From Agrococcus sp. ARC_14 (GTDB lineage: Bacteria; Actinomycetota; Actinomycetes; Actinomycetales; Microbacteriaceae): DNA of 64,000 bases. The stretch is taken from the NCBI RefSeq assembly GCF_022436485.1, contig NZ_JAKUDO010000001.1, positions 806,001 through 870,000 on the forward strand, in the 5' to 3' direction. A program made the translations under genes and the position numbers. This document shows, one piece after another, positions 32,273 through 40,212 of the stretch; the first letter of the stretch is position 1, and each line of letters starts with the position of its first letter. Below the pieces are notes generated by a model that saw only the letters and a list, made by a program, of their open reading frames with translations, ran no database searches and was not told where the DNA came from.

Positions 32273-33852
32273 TGCCTCAGGAGATCAATCCAGTCATCAA
32301 CATGATCGTGTTCGCGGCCTTCGTCGCGCTCACGCTCGTGATCGTCTTCCGCGTCTCGCGCAGGAAGGCCACCGAGAACGAGTTCTATGCCGCCGGCCGA
32401 TCCTTCTCCGGCAGGCAGAACGGCATCGCCATCGCGGGCGACTACCTCTCGGCAGCGAGCTTCCTCGGCATCTGCGGGGCGATCGCGGTGGCCGGCTACG
32501 ACGGGTTCCTCTACTCGATCGGCTTCCTGGTCGCCTGGCTCGTCGCCCTGCTGCTGGTCGCCGAGCTGCTGCGCAACACGGGCCGCTTCACCATGGCCGA
32601 CGTGCTGAGCTTCCGTCTCAAGCAGCGCCCCGTGCGCATGGCTGCGGCGCTCGCGACGCTCGCGGTGTGCTTCTTCTACCTGGTCGCGCAGATGGCCGGG
32701 GCAGGCGGCCTCGTCGCGCTGCTCATGGGCTTCGACGACCCGGCCGCGACATCGATCACCATCGCCGTCGTCGGTGTGCTGATGATCGTGTACGTCATCT
32801 TCGGCGGCATGAAGGGCACCACCTGGGTGCAGATCATCAAGGCTGTGCTCCTCATCGCGGGCGCGGCCATCATGACCCTGATGGTGCTGATCGTCGTGCG
32901 CTTCGACTTCAACGAGCTGCTGCGGCTGGCCGTGGAGGCCTCGCCGGAGGGCGAGGCGATCCTGGCTCCCGGGCTGCGCTACACGAACCCGATCGACTTC
33001 ATCTCGCTCGGGCTCGCGCTCGTGCTCGGCACCGCAGGCCTGCCGCATGTGCTGATGCGCTTCTACACGGTGCCATCGGCGAAGGAGGCCCGTCGCAGCG
33101 TGGTCTGGGCGATCTGGCTGATCGGCATCTTCTACCTGTTCACGCTCGTGCTGGGCTTCGGCGCAGGTGCGCTGGTCGGCCCGGAGGTGCTCGCCAACGC
33201 CCCCGGCGGCGAGAACGCTGCCGCACCGCTGCTCGCGCTCGCGCTCGGCGGGCCGATCCTGATGGCGATCATCTCGGCGGTCGCCTTCGCGACCATCCTG
33301 GCGGTCGTCGCCGGGCTCGCGATCACGGCGGCGACCTCGTTCGCGCACGACATCTACGGCTCCATCATCAAGAAGGGCGACACGAAGCCAGGCGCAGAGG
33401 TGAAGGTGGCGCGCTACACGGTGGTCGTGATCGGCGTCATCGCCATCCTCGGCGGCATCGTCGCGCAGAACCAGAACGTCGCCTTCCTGGTGGCGCTCGC
33501 GTTCGCCGTGGCCGCCAGCGCCAACCTGCCGACCATCCTCTACTCGCTGTTCTGGCGGCGGTTCAACTCCGGCGGCGCGCTGTGGTCGATGTATGGCGGG
33601 CTCATCTCGTGCGTCGTGCTCATCATCTTCTCGCCGGCCGTCTCTGGCGGCCCGAAGTCGATGTTCCCGGATGCCGACTGGTCGATCTTCCCGCTCGCGA
33701 ACCCCGGGATCGTCTCGATCCCGCTCGCGTTCATCCTGGGCATCATCGGCACCTACGTGTCGAAGCCCGAGGCCGACCATGACGCGAAGCAGGCCGAGAT
33801 GGAGGTGCGCTCCTTCACCGGCGCCGGCTCGGAGAAGGCCACCGAGCACTGA
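32272..33852 (+). CDS. actP: cation/acetate symporter
   Basis: 526 residues, sodium:solute symporter family, about 13 helices. FYAAGRSFSGRQNGIAIAGDYLSAASFLGICG near residues 38-70 is the ActP/SSS N-terminal motif. GLALVLGTAGLPHVLMRFYTVPSAKEARRS is the family signature near 243-275, and EVKVARYTVVVIG is also present. It probably imports acetate or related short acids with a cation. It is paired with the DUF485 gene, with translational overlap. The palindromic operator upstream suggests induction. Confidence 0.9.
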   Translation: MPQEINPVINMIVFAAFVALTLVIVFRVSRRKATENEFYAAGRSFSGRQNGIAIAGDYLSAASFLGICGAIAVAGYDGFLYSIGFLVAWLVALLLVAELLRNTGRFTMADVLSFRLKQRPVRMAAALATLAVCFFYLVAQMAGAGGLVALLMGFDDPAATSITIAVVGVLMIVYVIFGGMKGTTWVQIIKAVLLIAGAAIMTLMVLIVVRFDFNELLRLAVEASPEGEAILAPGLRYTNPIDFISLGLALVLGTAGLPHVLMRFYTVPSAKEARRSVVWAIWLIGIFYLFTLVLGFGAGALVGPEVLANAPGGENAAAPLLALALGGPILMAIISAVAFATILAVVAGLAITAATSFAHDIYGSIIKKGDTKPGAEVKVARYTVVVIGVIAILGGIVAQNQNVAFLVALAFAVAASANLPTILYSLFWRRFNSGGALWSMYGGLISCVVLIIFSPAVSGGPKSMFPDADWSIFPLANPGIVSIPLAFILGIIGTYVSKPEADHDAKQAEMEVRSFTGAGSEKATEH

Positions 33853-33893
33853 CGCCGCGGCGGCGCCCTGGCGCGCCCCGAGAGCACCCCCTG

Positions 33894-33957
33894 ACGCCGA
33901 GCTTCCCGAGCGCGTGCGGATCGCCCGAGATCCGCACCGTTTCGGGAAGCTCGGCGT
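33894..33957. repeat. 64-base near-perfect palindrome
   Basis: Outer arms ACGCCGAGCTTCCCGA / TCGGGAAGCTCGGCGT (16 bases) enclose inner arms GCGGATC / GATCCGC. It lies between the ActP gene and the GH13 gene on the same strand, ending 8 bases before the latter's -10. There is no T tract. It could be a terminator or a small mobile palindromic element; it does not share the sequence of the convergent-junction repeats. Confidence 0.7.
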
Positions 33958-33964
33958 CGTGACT

Positions 33965-33970
33965 TAGCGT
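33965..33970 (+). promoter_or_regulatory. -10 hexamer TAGCGT
   Basis: TAGCGT ends 7 bases before the GTG at 33977; leaderless spacing. Nearly the whole space upstream is occupied by the palindrome. Confidence 0.5.
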
Positions 33971-33976
33971 TGTCGC

Positions 33977-35944
33977 GTGCTCCAGCCTCACCACGACGGT
34001 TCTGCCCTCCACGTCTCCACCCTGTCGCCTGCGCTGGGTGAGACTGTCAAGGTGCGCCTGCGCATCCCCGTCGCCCACGATGCCCCGCTCGAGGTGCTCG
34101 TGCGCTCGAACCCCGATCGCGAGCCGTTCTTCAACAAGGCGCTGCACATCGGCACGGCCGGCGCCTACCACTGGTGGGAGGCCGAGATCCGGGTGGCGAA
34201 CCCCGTGCATCGCTACCGCTGGCTCGTGCACTACGCCTCCGGCCACACCGATTGGATCAACCAGGAGGGCGTGCACCCGATCGAGACCCGCGATGACGCC
34301 GACTTCGCGCTCGTGGCGCATCCGGCGCCGCCGGCGTGGGCGACGGATGCGGTGCTCTACCAGGTGTTCCCGGACAGGTTCGCGCGGTCGGAGCAGGCCG
34401 ATCTGCACCCGACGCCGGCGTGGGCTCATGCGAGCGCGTGGGACGAGCCCGTGATCGGCTCGGGCGACGGCGTCTCGTCCCAGCTCTACGGCGGTGACCT
34501 GCCGGGCGTCGAGGCACATCTGGATCACCTCGTCGACCTGGGGGCCACGGTGCTCTACCTGACCCCCGTCTTCCCGGGGGCGTCGAACCACCGGTACAAC
34601 GCATCCACCTTCGACGTCGTCGATCCGCTGCTCGGCGGCGACGAGGCGCTCATCTCCCTCGTCGAGGCGGCGCATGCGCGCGGCTTGAAGGTGATGGGGG
34701 ATCTGACCAGCAACCACACCGGCGACACCCACGCCTGGTTCCAGGCGGCGCAGGCGTCCGAGGCAGCGCCGGAGCGCGCGTTCTACTACTTCCACGACGG
34801 CGGCACCTACGCCTCGTGGCTCGGGCACGGCTCGTTGCCGAAGCTCAACTGGAACTCGCAGGAGCTGCGCGATCGCTTCATCGAGGGCCCGGACTCGGTG
34901 GTCGGCCGGTGGCTTCGCCCGCCCTTCTCGTTCGACGGCTGGCGCATCGACGTGGCCAACATGACCGGCCGCTACGAGACCGACGACCTGAACGCCGAGG
35001 TGCGCCAGATCATCCGCAGGACGATGATCGACATCAACCCCGACACGCTGCTGCTGGGGGAGTCGACGAACGACGCGACGGATGACTTCCAGGGCGACGC
35101 GTGGCACGGCGCGATGACCTACGCGAACTTCACGCGGCCGGTGTGGGGCTGGCTGTCCGTGCCGGGCTCTGCGGCCTTCGGCGGCCTCGGCATGGCGCGC
35201 TCGGTCATTCCCTCCTACTCGGGTGTCGAGCTGCACGCGCAGCACCAGCGCTTCATCGCCGGCATCCCGTGGCGCACGCGGCTGCACAACATGAACGCGC
35301 TCGACACGCACGACACCCCGCGCTTCCTCACCAACGCGCTGCCGGGCGCGGTGCCGGTCGCGCTCGGCATGGCCGTGTCGCTGCCGGGCATCCCGGTGGT
35401 GTGGTCGGGCGACGAGCTCGGCCTCACGGGCGTGAACGGCGAGGACTCCCGCACGCCCATGCCGTGGGACACCCTCGACGAGCACGCCGACTCCATCGCG
35501 CTGCACCGCGAGCTGCTCGCGCTGCGTGCGGAGCAGCCCGCGCTCCGGGGCGGTGGGATGCGCTGGCTCCACGTGGGCGAGGAGGTGCTCGTCTGGGTGC
35601 GCGAGGCCAAGGCGTCGAGCGTGCTGTGCGTGGCGGCCCGCGGCTTCTACGACGTGGTGATCGAGGAGGGCGACCTGTGGCGCATCGGTGAGCCGCAGCG
35701 GCTCTTCGGCGATGGCGGCGTCGAGGTCTTCGGCGAGACCGGGCTGCGGCTGACCGGCTCAGGGCCGGCCTTCGCCGCGTGGTCGCTGCCCGGCATCGAG
35801 GCGCCGCGCGCCGACCGCGACGAGGAGCTCGAGCAGCGAACGCTGCTTGATGAGAACGCCTCGCAGGATGCCGCGCTCGCGCACGGCGAGGCGGTCGCCC
35901 CGACGCTCACGGCCGCATGGAGCAAGGACACGCTCGAGGGGTGA
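33977..35944 (+). CDS. GH13 enzyme of the cyclomaltodextrinase/neopullulanase type
   Basis: 655 residues. An N-terminal beta domain (about 1-115, with LVHYASGHTDWINQEGVH) is typical of neopullulanase/cyclomaltodextrinase. The catalytic barrel starts at AVLYQVFPDRFARS. Catalytic residues: GWRIDVAN with nucleophile Asp325, LLGES with acid/base Glu362, and ALDTHDTPR with Asp446. The last 40 residues are an acidic extension. There is no signal peptide, so it is cytoplasmic. It probably degrades maltodextrins or cyclodextrins imported by MalEFG. GTG start with a leaderless promoter. Confidence 0.88.
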   Translation: MLQPHHDGSALHVSTLSPALGETVKVRLRIPVAHDAPLEVLVRSNPDREPFFNKALHIGTAGAYHWWEAEIRVANPVHRYRWLVHYASGHTDWINQEGVHPIETRDDADFALVAHPAPPAWATDAVLYQVFPDRFARSEQADLHPTPAWAHASAWDEPVIGSGDGVSSQLYGGDLPGVEAHLDHLVDLGATVLYLTPVFPGASNHRYNASTFDVVDPLLGGDEALISLVEAAHARGLKVMGDLTSNHTGDTHAWFQAAQASEAAPERAFYYFHDGGTYASWLGHGSLPKLNWNSQELRDRFIEGPDSVVGRWLRPPFSFDGWRIDVANMTGRYETDDLNAEVRQIIRRTMIDINPDTLLLGESTNDATDDFQGDAWHGAMTYANFTRPVWGWLSVPGSAAFGGLGMARSVIPSYSGVELHAQHQRFIAGIPWRTRLHNMNALDTHDTPRFLTNALPGAVPVALGMAVSLPGIPVVWSGDELGLTGVNGEDSRTPMPWDTLDEHADSIALHRELLALRAEQPALRGGGMRWLHVGEEVLVWVREAKASSVLCVAARGFYDVVIEEGDLWRIGEPQRLFGDGGVEVFGETGLRLTGSGPAFAAWSLPGIEAPRADRDEELEQRTLLDENASQDAALAHGEAVAPTLTAAWSKDTLEG

Positions 35945-35954
35945 GCTCCACGGT

Positions 35955-36032
35955 GATCGAGCAGGCGGCAGAGCCGCCGTATCGAGATCCTGGCGCTACG
36001 CCGCCTCGATACGTGCCCGCGGGCGCTACTCG
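35955..36032. repeat. convergent-junction repeat, divergent subtype (copy E)
   Basis: Two inverted half-elements with the same plan as the other copies but different sequence. Each half is a TCGAG-containing head, a short GC hairpin, then a tail with GTATCGAG. GTATCGAG and CTCGATAC form the inner arms. It lies between the convergent GH13 and epimerase genes and contains the epimerase stop codon (GTCGAGTAG on the minus strand). Confidence 0.6.
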
Positions 36033-37027
36033 ACGGGCGCCCGAAGCCGCGCCCAGATCGCCCGCAGCGCCCAGTCGAGCCGCGGATGCTGGAAGGCGAA
36101 GCCGGTCTGCAAGAGCTTCCCGGGCGACACCCAGCGGCTCTTGAGCACCAGCTCGCTCTCGGTGCGCAGCGCCCACATCGCAGGCTCCAGCACGAAGCGC
36201 GGCGCCGGCAGTCCGAACGGCATGCCCACCGTCTGCCGCAGCAGCGCCATCAGCTGCCGATTCGTCACCGCCTGCGGGGCGGCGAGGTTGACCGGCCCGA
36301 CGAGCTCGGGCGTTGCCTCGATGTGCCGCACCGCGCCGACCGCGTCATCGATGTGGATCCAGGAGAAGCGCTGCCGGCCGTGCGTCGCCCGCCCGGTGCT
36401 GGGCGCCGCAGCCTCTGCCGTGCCGCGATCGGCAGCGAGCCCGCGGTAGCGCTCGTGCTTGAACCACGGCCCGTCGAGCTGCGGGCCGCCCAGTCCCAGT
36501 CGCGCGAGCCGGAACAGCAGCTGCGTCGCCTCGCCGTCGTGCCCCAGCGTGATCGTGGTGCGCAGCGCCACCCTGCGGGTCGCGGGGGTGTCGGCCGCCT
36601 CGAGCTCGCGCTCCCACGCTCGCGCGACGTCCTCCGAGAAGCCCTGCTGGCTCGTCGGATCCGACTCCGTGTGGGCGCGCTCCGTGGAGTGCGCGTAGGC
36701 CGTCGCGGTCGATGCGTTCAGCCACACGGGCGGTGGCGTGGCCACCCGCGCGAGCGCCGTGCCCAGCTCGCGCGTCGTCTCCACGCGCGAGCGCAGGATC
36801 TCTGCCCGAGTGGCGTCGCCGTAGCGGGCGTGCACCGGCTTGCCTGCCAGGTTGATGACGAGCCCTGCACCGTCGACCAGCCGTGCGATGCCGTCGGTGT
36901 CGCCCCACGCCGCATCTGCCGAGGGCCCTCGACCGACGGTGCGCACGGTGCGCCCGTCGCGTCGCATGGCGGCGGTGAGGTGCCGGCCCATGAAACCGCT
37001 TGCTCCTGCGATCACGACGTCTGTCAC
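36026..37027 (-). CDS. TIGR01777-family NAD-dependent epimerase-like protein
   Basis: 333 residues, extended SDR. VVIAGASGFMGRHLTAAM near the N-terminus is the nucleotide motif (GxxGxxG). GAGLVINLAGKPV, NASTATAYAHS, GFSEDVARAWE and FSWIHIDDAVGAVRHI are hallmarks of TIGR01777/YfcH proteins. DUF1731 at the C-terminus begins near PAPRFVLEPAMWAL. The substrate is unknown. The GTG at 37027 is chosen because GGGAGG lies 5 bases upstream; an in-frame ATG at 37057 has no such site. The stop codon lies inside a repeat. Confidence 0.88.
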   Translation of the reverse strand: MTDVVIAGASGFMGRHLTAAMRRDGRTVRTVGRGPSADAAWGDTDGIARLVDGAGLVINLAGKPVHARYGDATRAEILRSRVETTRELGTALARVATPPPVWLNASTATAYAHSTERAHTESDPTSQQGFSEDVARAWERELEAADTPATRRVALRTTITLGHDGEATQLLFRLARLGLGGPQLDGPWFKHERYRGLAADRGTAEAAAPSTGRATHGRQRFSWIHIDDAVGAVRHIEATPELVGPVNLAAPQAVTNRQLMALLRQTVGMPFGLPAPRFVLEPAMWALRTESELVLKSRWVSPGKLLQTGFAFQHPRLDWALRAIWARLRAPVE

Positions 37028-37124
37028 GGTGACCTCCCGGAAGTGCGTTGGCGGCACCGACGATCCGCGATCGCCGGGCTGCCTGCACGCTACCGTCCCG
37101 ATCTCGGCGCGACATGGCGGGTGC

Positions 37125-38045
37125 TCACGGTGCGTGCGCGGTGTGCGGCTCGACCTCCGCAGCCGCGCGGCCCCGCATCGCCGGCAGCGCGCCGGAGCCG
37201 AGCAGCACGCCCAGCACCACGGTCACGGCGCCCGCGATCTCGACACCGTCGAGCGTCTCGCCGAGCACGACCCATGCCGCCAGCAGGCCGACGACCGGCA
37301 CGAGCATCGAGAAGGGCGCCACCCGCGCTGCCGGATGCCGGCTGAGCAGCCAGGTCCAGATGCCGCTGCCGACGACGGTGCCGAGCAGGATCGTGTAGGC
37401 GAGCCCGCCGATGGCCAGCAGGCCCGTCGGCGTCGCGAGGCCGACGAACGACTGCGCGATGCGCGCGGGCCCCTCGACCCAGAGCGAGACCACGAGCATC
37501 GGGAGCACCGGCACCACCGACATCCACAGTGCCAGGTGCAGCGGCTTCGAGGGCTTGGCAAGGCGGCTCGAGAGGTTGCCGAGCGCCCAGCCGAGCGCGC
37601 CGAGCAGCGTGAGCAGGAAGGGGCCGAGCGCGGCGGTGCCGAGCTGCTGCACGCCGATCACGGTGAGGCCCGCGACGGCGAGCAGGATGCCTGCCACCTG
37701 TCCGCGGTCGAGCCGCTCGCGCAGGAGCGTCGAGCCGAGCACCACCGTGAACGGAGCCGATGCCTGGAGCACGAGCGACGCGAGCCCGGTCGGCATGCCG
37801 GTCGCCATCGCCCAGTAGAGGAAGAGGAACTGCAGCGTGCCGAACCCGAGCCCATAGCCGATCAGCCAGCGCAGCGGCACGTCGGGCCGTGGCACCAGCA
37901 GCATCGTCGGCACCGCGATGAGCGCGAAGCGCAGCGCGACCAGGAAGAACGGCGGAAACTGCTCGAGCGAGAGATGGATGGCCAGGAAGTTCAGGCCCCA
38001 CAGGACGGCCACCAGCACGCCCAGCAGTCGCTCACGAGTCGTCAT
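37125..38045 (-). CDS. EamA-family (DMT superfamily) transporter
   Basis: 306 residues, ten helices in two EamA repeats. The first half has AVLWGLNFLAIHLSLEQFPPFFLVALRF-type sequence and the second GALGWALGNLSSR with a matching segment. The end has PVVGLLAAWVVLGETLDGVEIAGA, the typical repeat terminus. It is probably a metabolite or amino-acid exporter. It is divergent from the LysR regulator at 38118, which likely controls it. The ATG at 38045 is chosen because the extension upstream would run into the LysR gene. Confidence 0.88.
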   Translation of the reverse strand: MTTRERLLGVLVAVLWGLNFLAIHLSLEQFPPFFLVALRFALIAVPTMLLVPRPDVPLRWLIGYGLGFGTLQFLFLYWAMATGMPTGLASLVLQASAPFTVVLGSTLLRERLDRGQVAGILLAVAGLTVIGVQQLGTAALGPFLLTLLGALGWALGNLSSRLAKPSKPLHLALWMSVVPVLPMLVVSLWVEGPARIAQSFVGLATPTGLLAIGGLAYTILLGTVVGSGIWTWLLSRHPAARVAPFSMLVPVVGLLAAWVVLGETLDGVEIAGAVTVVLGVLLGSGALPAMRGRAAAEVEPHTAHAP

Positions 38046-38082
38046 GCCACGAGACGAGCACCGCGGCATCGTGCAGCACAAG

Positions 38083-38092
38083 CGATCAATCG
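38083..38092. promoter_or_regulatory. dyad CGATCAATCG between EamA and LysR genes
   Basis: A short palindrome in the 72-base divergent gap, a possible core of a LysR binding site. Short arms make this tentative. Confidence 0.3.
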
Positions 38093-38105
38093 TGGAGGCA
38101 CTGTG

Positions 38106-38111
38106 TAGCGT
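38106..38111 (+). promoter_or_regulatory. -10 hexamer TAGCGT
   Basis: TAGCGT ends 7 bases before the LysR ATG at 38118; leaderless spacing. Confidence 0.5.
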
Positions 38112-38117
38112 TGCTGC

Positions 38118-39029
38118 ATGGAGCTCCGCGACCTCGCGCTGCTGCGCGAGCTGGACGAGCGCGGCAGCCTCGCCGCCGTGGCGCGTGCGAGCCACGTGAC
38201 GCCCTCCGCGGTGTCACAGCGCATCCGCCTGCTCGAGCGATCAGTGGGTCTCGCGCTGACGGAGCCCGTCGGTCGCGGTGTGCGACTCACGGAGGCGGGG
38301 CGGATGCTGGCGGCCGGTGCCATCGAGGTGGCTGCGGTCGTGGCGCAGGTCGAAGCGCGGCTGGGGGCCTTCCGCGACGGCGTCAGCGGCAGGATCGACA
38401 TCGCGGTCCTCCCGAGCGCGGGTGTCGTGCTGCTTCCCGCGCTCATCGCCGAGCTCGACGGAGCCGTGGAGCTGCGCGTGCACGACCACGACGTGCCAGA
38501 GGCCGACTACGCGTCACTCGCCCGCGACCATGACCTCGTGATCGGCCACCGGATGACCCCGTCGCCGCCACCCGGCTGGCGCGGCCTGCGCGTCGTCGAC
38601 CTGCTGCGAGAGCCGATCGACATCGCTGTGCCTGCTGCGCATCCGCTCGCCGCTGCCTCCGCGGTGCGCCCGGCGGACATCGCAGGGCTCCGCTGGATCG
38701 GCGTGCCGGAGGGCTTCCCCTTCGACGACCTGCGGATCGCCGTCGAGGCGGCAGCGGGGGAGCCGTTCGTGATCATGCAGCGCGTGCGCGACAACCGGCT
38801 CGTCGAGGCGCTCGTCGCTGCGGGTCACGGCATCGGCATGCTGCCGCGCCTCAGCACGCGGCCCGGCGGCGGCATCGCCCTGCTGCCGCTCGCCGGAGTG
38901 CCGACCGGCCGCACCGTGAGCGCGCTCGCCCGCCGCGACGTCGCCGAGCGCGCCGTCGTGCGCCACACGATCGAGGCGCTGGAGCGGTGCGCCGCGGCCA
39001 TCGCCGGTGCCGATCCGCTCGGCGGATGA
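38118..39029 (+). CDS. LysR-family transcriptional regulator
   Basis: 303 residues. The N-terminal HTH spans about 1-60: LALLRELDERGSLAAVARASHVTPSAVSQRI, then RLTEAGRML. The C-terminal periplasmic-binding-like effector domain starts near GRIDIAVLPSAGVVLLPAL. It is the normal length. It is divergent from the EamA exporter, the usual layout for an exporter induced by its own substrate (compare LysG/LysE). The effector is unknown. Confidence 0.9.
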   Translation: MELRDLALLRELDERGSLAAVARASHVTPSAVSQRIRLLERSVGLALTEPVGRGVRLTEAGRMLAAGAIEVAAVVAQVEARLGAFRDGVSGRIDIAVLPSAGVVLLPALIAELDGAVELRVHDHDVPEADYASLARDHDLVIGHRMTPSPPPGWRGLRVVDLLREPIDIAVPAAHPLAAASAVRPADIAGLRWIGVPEGFPFDDLRIAVEAAAGEPFVIMQRVRDNRLVEALVAAGHGIGMLPRLSTRPGGGIALLPLAGVPTGRTVSALARRDVAERAVVRHTIEALERCAAAIAGADPLGG

Positions 39030-39058
39030 GGGGTCGCGAGCAGGGCCCCGCGCGGTGG

Positions 39059-39064
39059 TACGAT
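39059..39064 (+). promoter_or_regulatory. -10 hexamer TACGAT for the tRNA-Thr/Met pair
   Basis: TACGAT, 23 bases before the mature tRNA-Thr 5' end, in a small AT-rich patch. No clear -35 is visible. Confidence 0.4.
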
Positions 39065-39087
39065 ATTTCGGTTGCCTGCAGGGCATC

Positions 39088-39159
<72 letters not shown>

Positions 39160-39197
39160 CGCGTTCGCTTGATGCTTCGTGCTTGGGCGAGCGTTCT

Positions 39198-39271
39198 GGC
39201 GGGGTAGCTCAGTTGGTGAGAGCGCACGACTCATAATCGTGAGGTCGCGGGTTCGAACCCCGCCCTCGCTA
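39198..39271 (+). tRNA. tRNA-Met, elongator (anticodon CAT)
   Basis: Anticodon stem-loop CACGACTCATAATCGTG (CAT), D arm GCTCAGTTGGTGAGAGC, T arm GCGGGTTCGAACCCCGC. Acceptor GGCGGGG / CCTCGCT pairs with two G-U wobbles. There is no three-GC-pair initiator anticodon stem, so this is the elongator form. CCA is only partly present (CC then G). Confidence 0.93.
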
Positions 39272-39280
39272 CCGTCAGGA

Positions 39281-39305
39281 GAGGCCCGGTCCCAGACCGG
39301 GCCTC
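39281..39305 (+). terminator. terminator after the tRNA-Thr/Met unit
   Basis: GAGGCCCGGT / ACCGGGCCTC, 10-base perfect arms with a 5-base loop, followed by TTGTCGTT. Confidence 0.7.
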
Positions 39306-39337
39306 TTGTCGTTCCCGGGCTCGGCCGCGTCCCTCGC

Positions 39338-39343
39338 TAGGCT
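39338..39343 (+). promoter_or_regulatory. -10 hexamer TAGGCT
   Basis: TAGGCT ends 7 bases before the GTG at 39350; the same hexamer and spacing as menB. Confidence 0.55.
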
Positions 39344-39349
39344 GAGCGG

Positions 39350-39796
39350 GTGCCAGTGAATCCCGAGCTGCAGGGCAGGCAGTACCCGCCCACGGCCCCC
39401 TACCTCGTCGGCCGCGAGAAGGTGCGCGAGTTCGCCCGCGCGGTACAGGCGACGCACGCAGAGCACCACGACGTCGAAGCTGCGCGCGCCGCCGGCCACG
39501 CCGACCTCGTCGCGCCGCCCACCTTCCCGATCGTCGTCCAGGAGCTCACGCTGCAGCAGCTGCTCGGCGACGAGAGCGCCGGCGTCGACTTCACGCGGGT
39601 CGTGCACGGCGACCAGCGGTTCACGGCCACCCGCCCCATCGTGGCGGGCGACGAGCTCACCGCGCAGCTGACGGTCACGAGCGTCAAGTCGCTCGGCGGC
39701 AACGCCATGGTCACGAGCGAGAGCGTCATCACGGATGCGTCGGGCGGCCACGTCGTCACGGCCACGTCGACGCTCGTGGTGCGAGGAGACGTCTGA
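39350..39796 (+). CDS. FAS1-type dehydratase (HadA-like hot-dog protein)
   Basis: 148 residues. NPELQGRQYPPTAPYLVGREKVREFARAVQAT and APPTFPIVVQ near residue 60 match the N-terminal hot-dog domain of MaoC-like dehydratases (FAS1_DH_region / HadA). RVVHGDQRFTATRPIVAGDELTAQL follows. It is paired with the MaoC protein downstream as in mycobacterial HadA/HadB, where the two act as a heterodimeric 3-hydroxyacyl dehydratase. The exact acyl substrate here is unknown. It starts one leaderless operon running into murB. Confidence 0.85.
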   Translation: MPVNPELQGRQYPPTAPYLVGREKVREFARAVQATHAEHHDVEAARAAGHADLVAPPTFPIVVQELTLQQLLGDESAGVDFTRVVHGDQRFTATRPIVAGDELTAQLTVTSVKSLGGNAMVTSESVITDASGGHVVTATSTLVVRGDV

Positions 39797-40212
39797 TGAG
39801 CGCACAGCTGAGCAGCCTCGAGGTCGGGCAGGTCGTCGCAGAGCGCGACCTCACCTTCACGCGCGATTCGCTCGTGCGGTACGCCGGCGCGTCCGGCGAC
39901 TTCAACCCCATCCACTATCGCGACGACATCGCCGCCTCCGTCGGACTGCCGGGCGTGCTCGCGCACGGCATGCTCACGATGGGCGCCGCCGTGCAGCCGG
40001 TCGTCGACTGGGCAGGGCCCTCGCGAATCCTCGACTACCAGGTGCGCTTCACACGCCCCGTCGTGGTCGACCCCGAGGCCGGCGCTGCGCTGCACGTCGT
40101 CGCGAAGGTCGGTCTGCTCGGCGAAGGCACTGCGCGCATCGACCTCACCGTCTCCGTCGACGAGCGCACCGTGCTGGGCAAGGCGCAGGTCATCGTCGCG
40201 ACCGACCGGTGA
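39796..40212 (+). CDS. MaoC-family dehydratase (HadB-like)
   Basis: 138 residues, single hot-dog domain. The hydratase-2 catalytic motif SGDFNPIHYRDD holds Asp35 and His40, followed by GVLAHGML. It is the catalytic partner of the protein encoded just upstream; the ATG overlaps that gene's stop. Its own stop overlaps the murB start (GTGA). The cluster dehydratase-dehydratase-murB is conserved in actinobacteria. Confidence 0.9.
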   Translation: MSAQLSSLEVGQVVAERDLTFTRDSLVRYAGASGDFNPIHYRDDIAASVGLPGVLAHGMLTMGAAVQPVVDWAGPSRILDYQVRFTRPVVVDPEAGAALHVVAKVGLLGEGTARIDLTVSVDERTVLGKAQVIVATDR

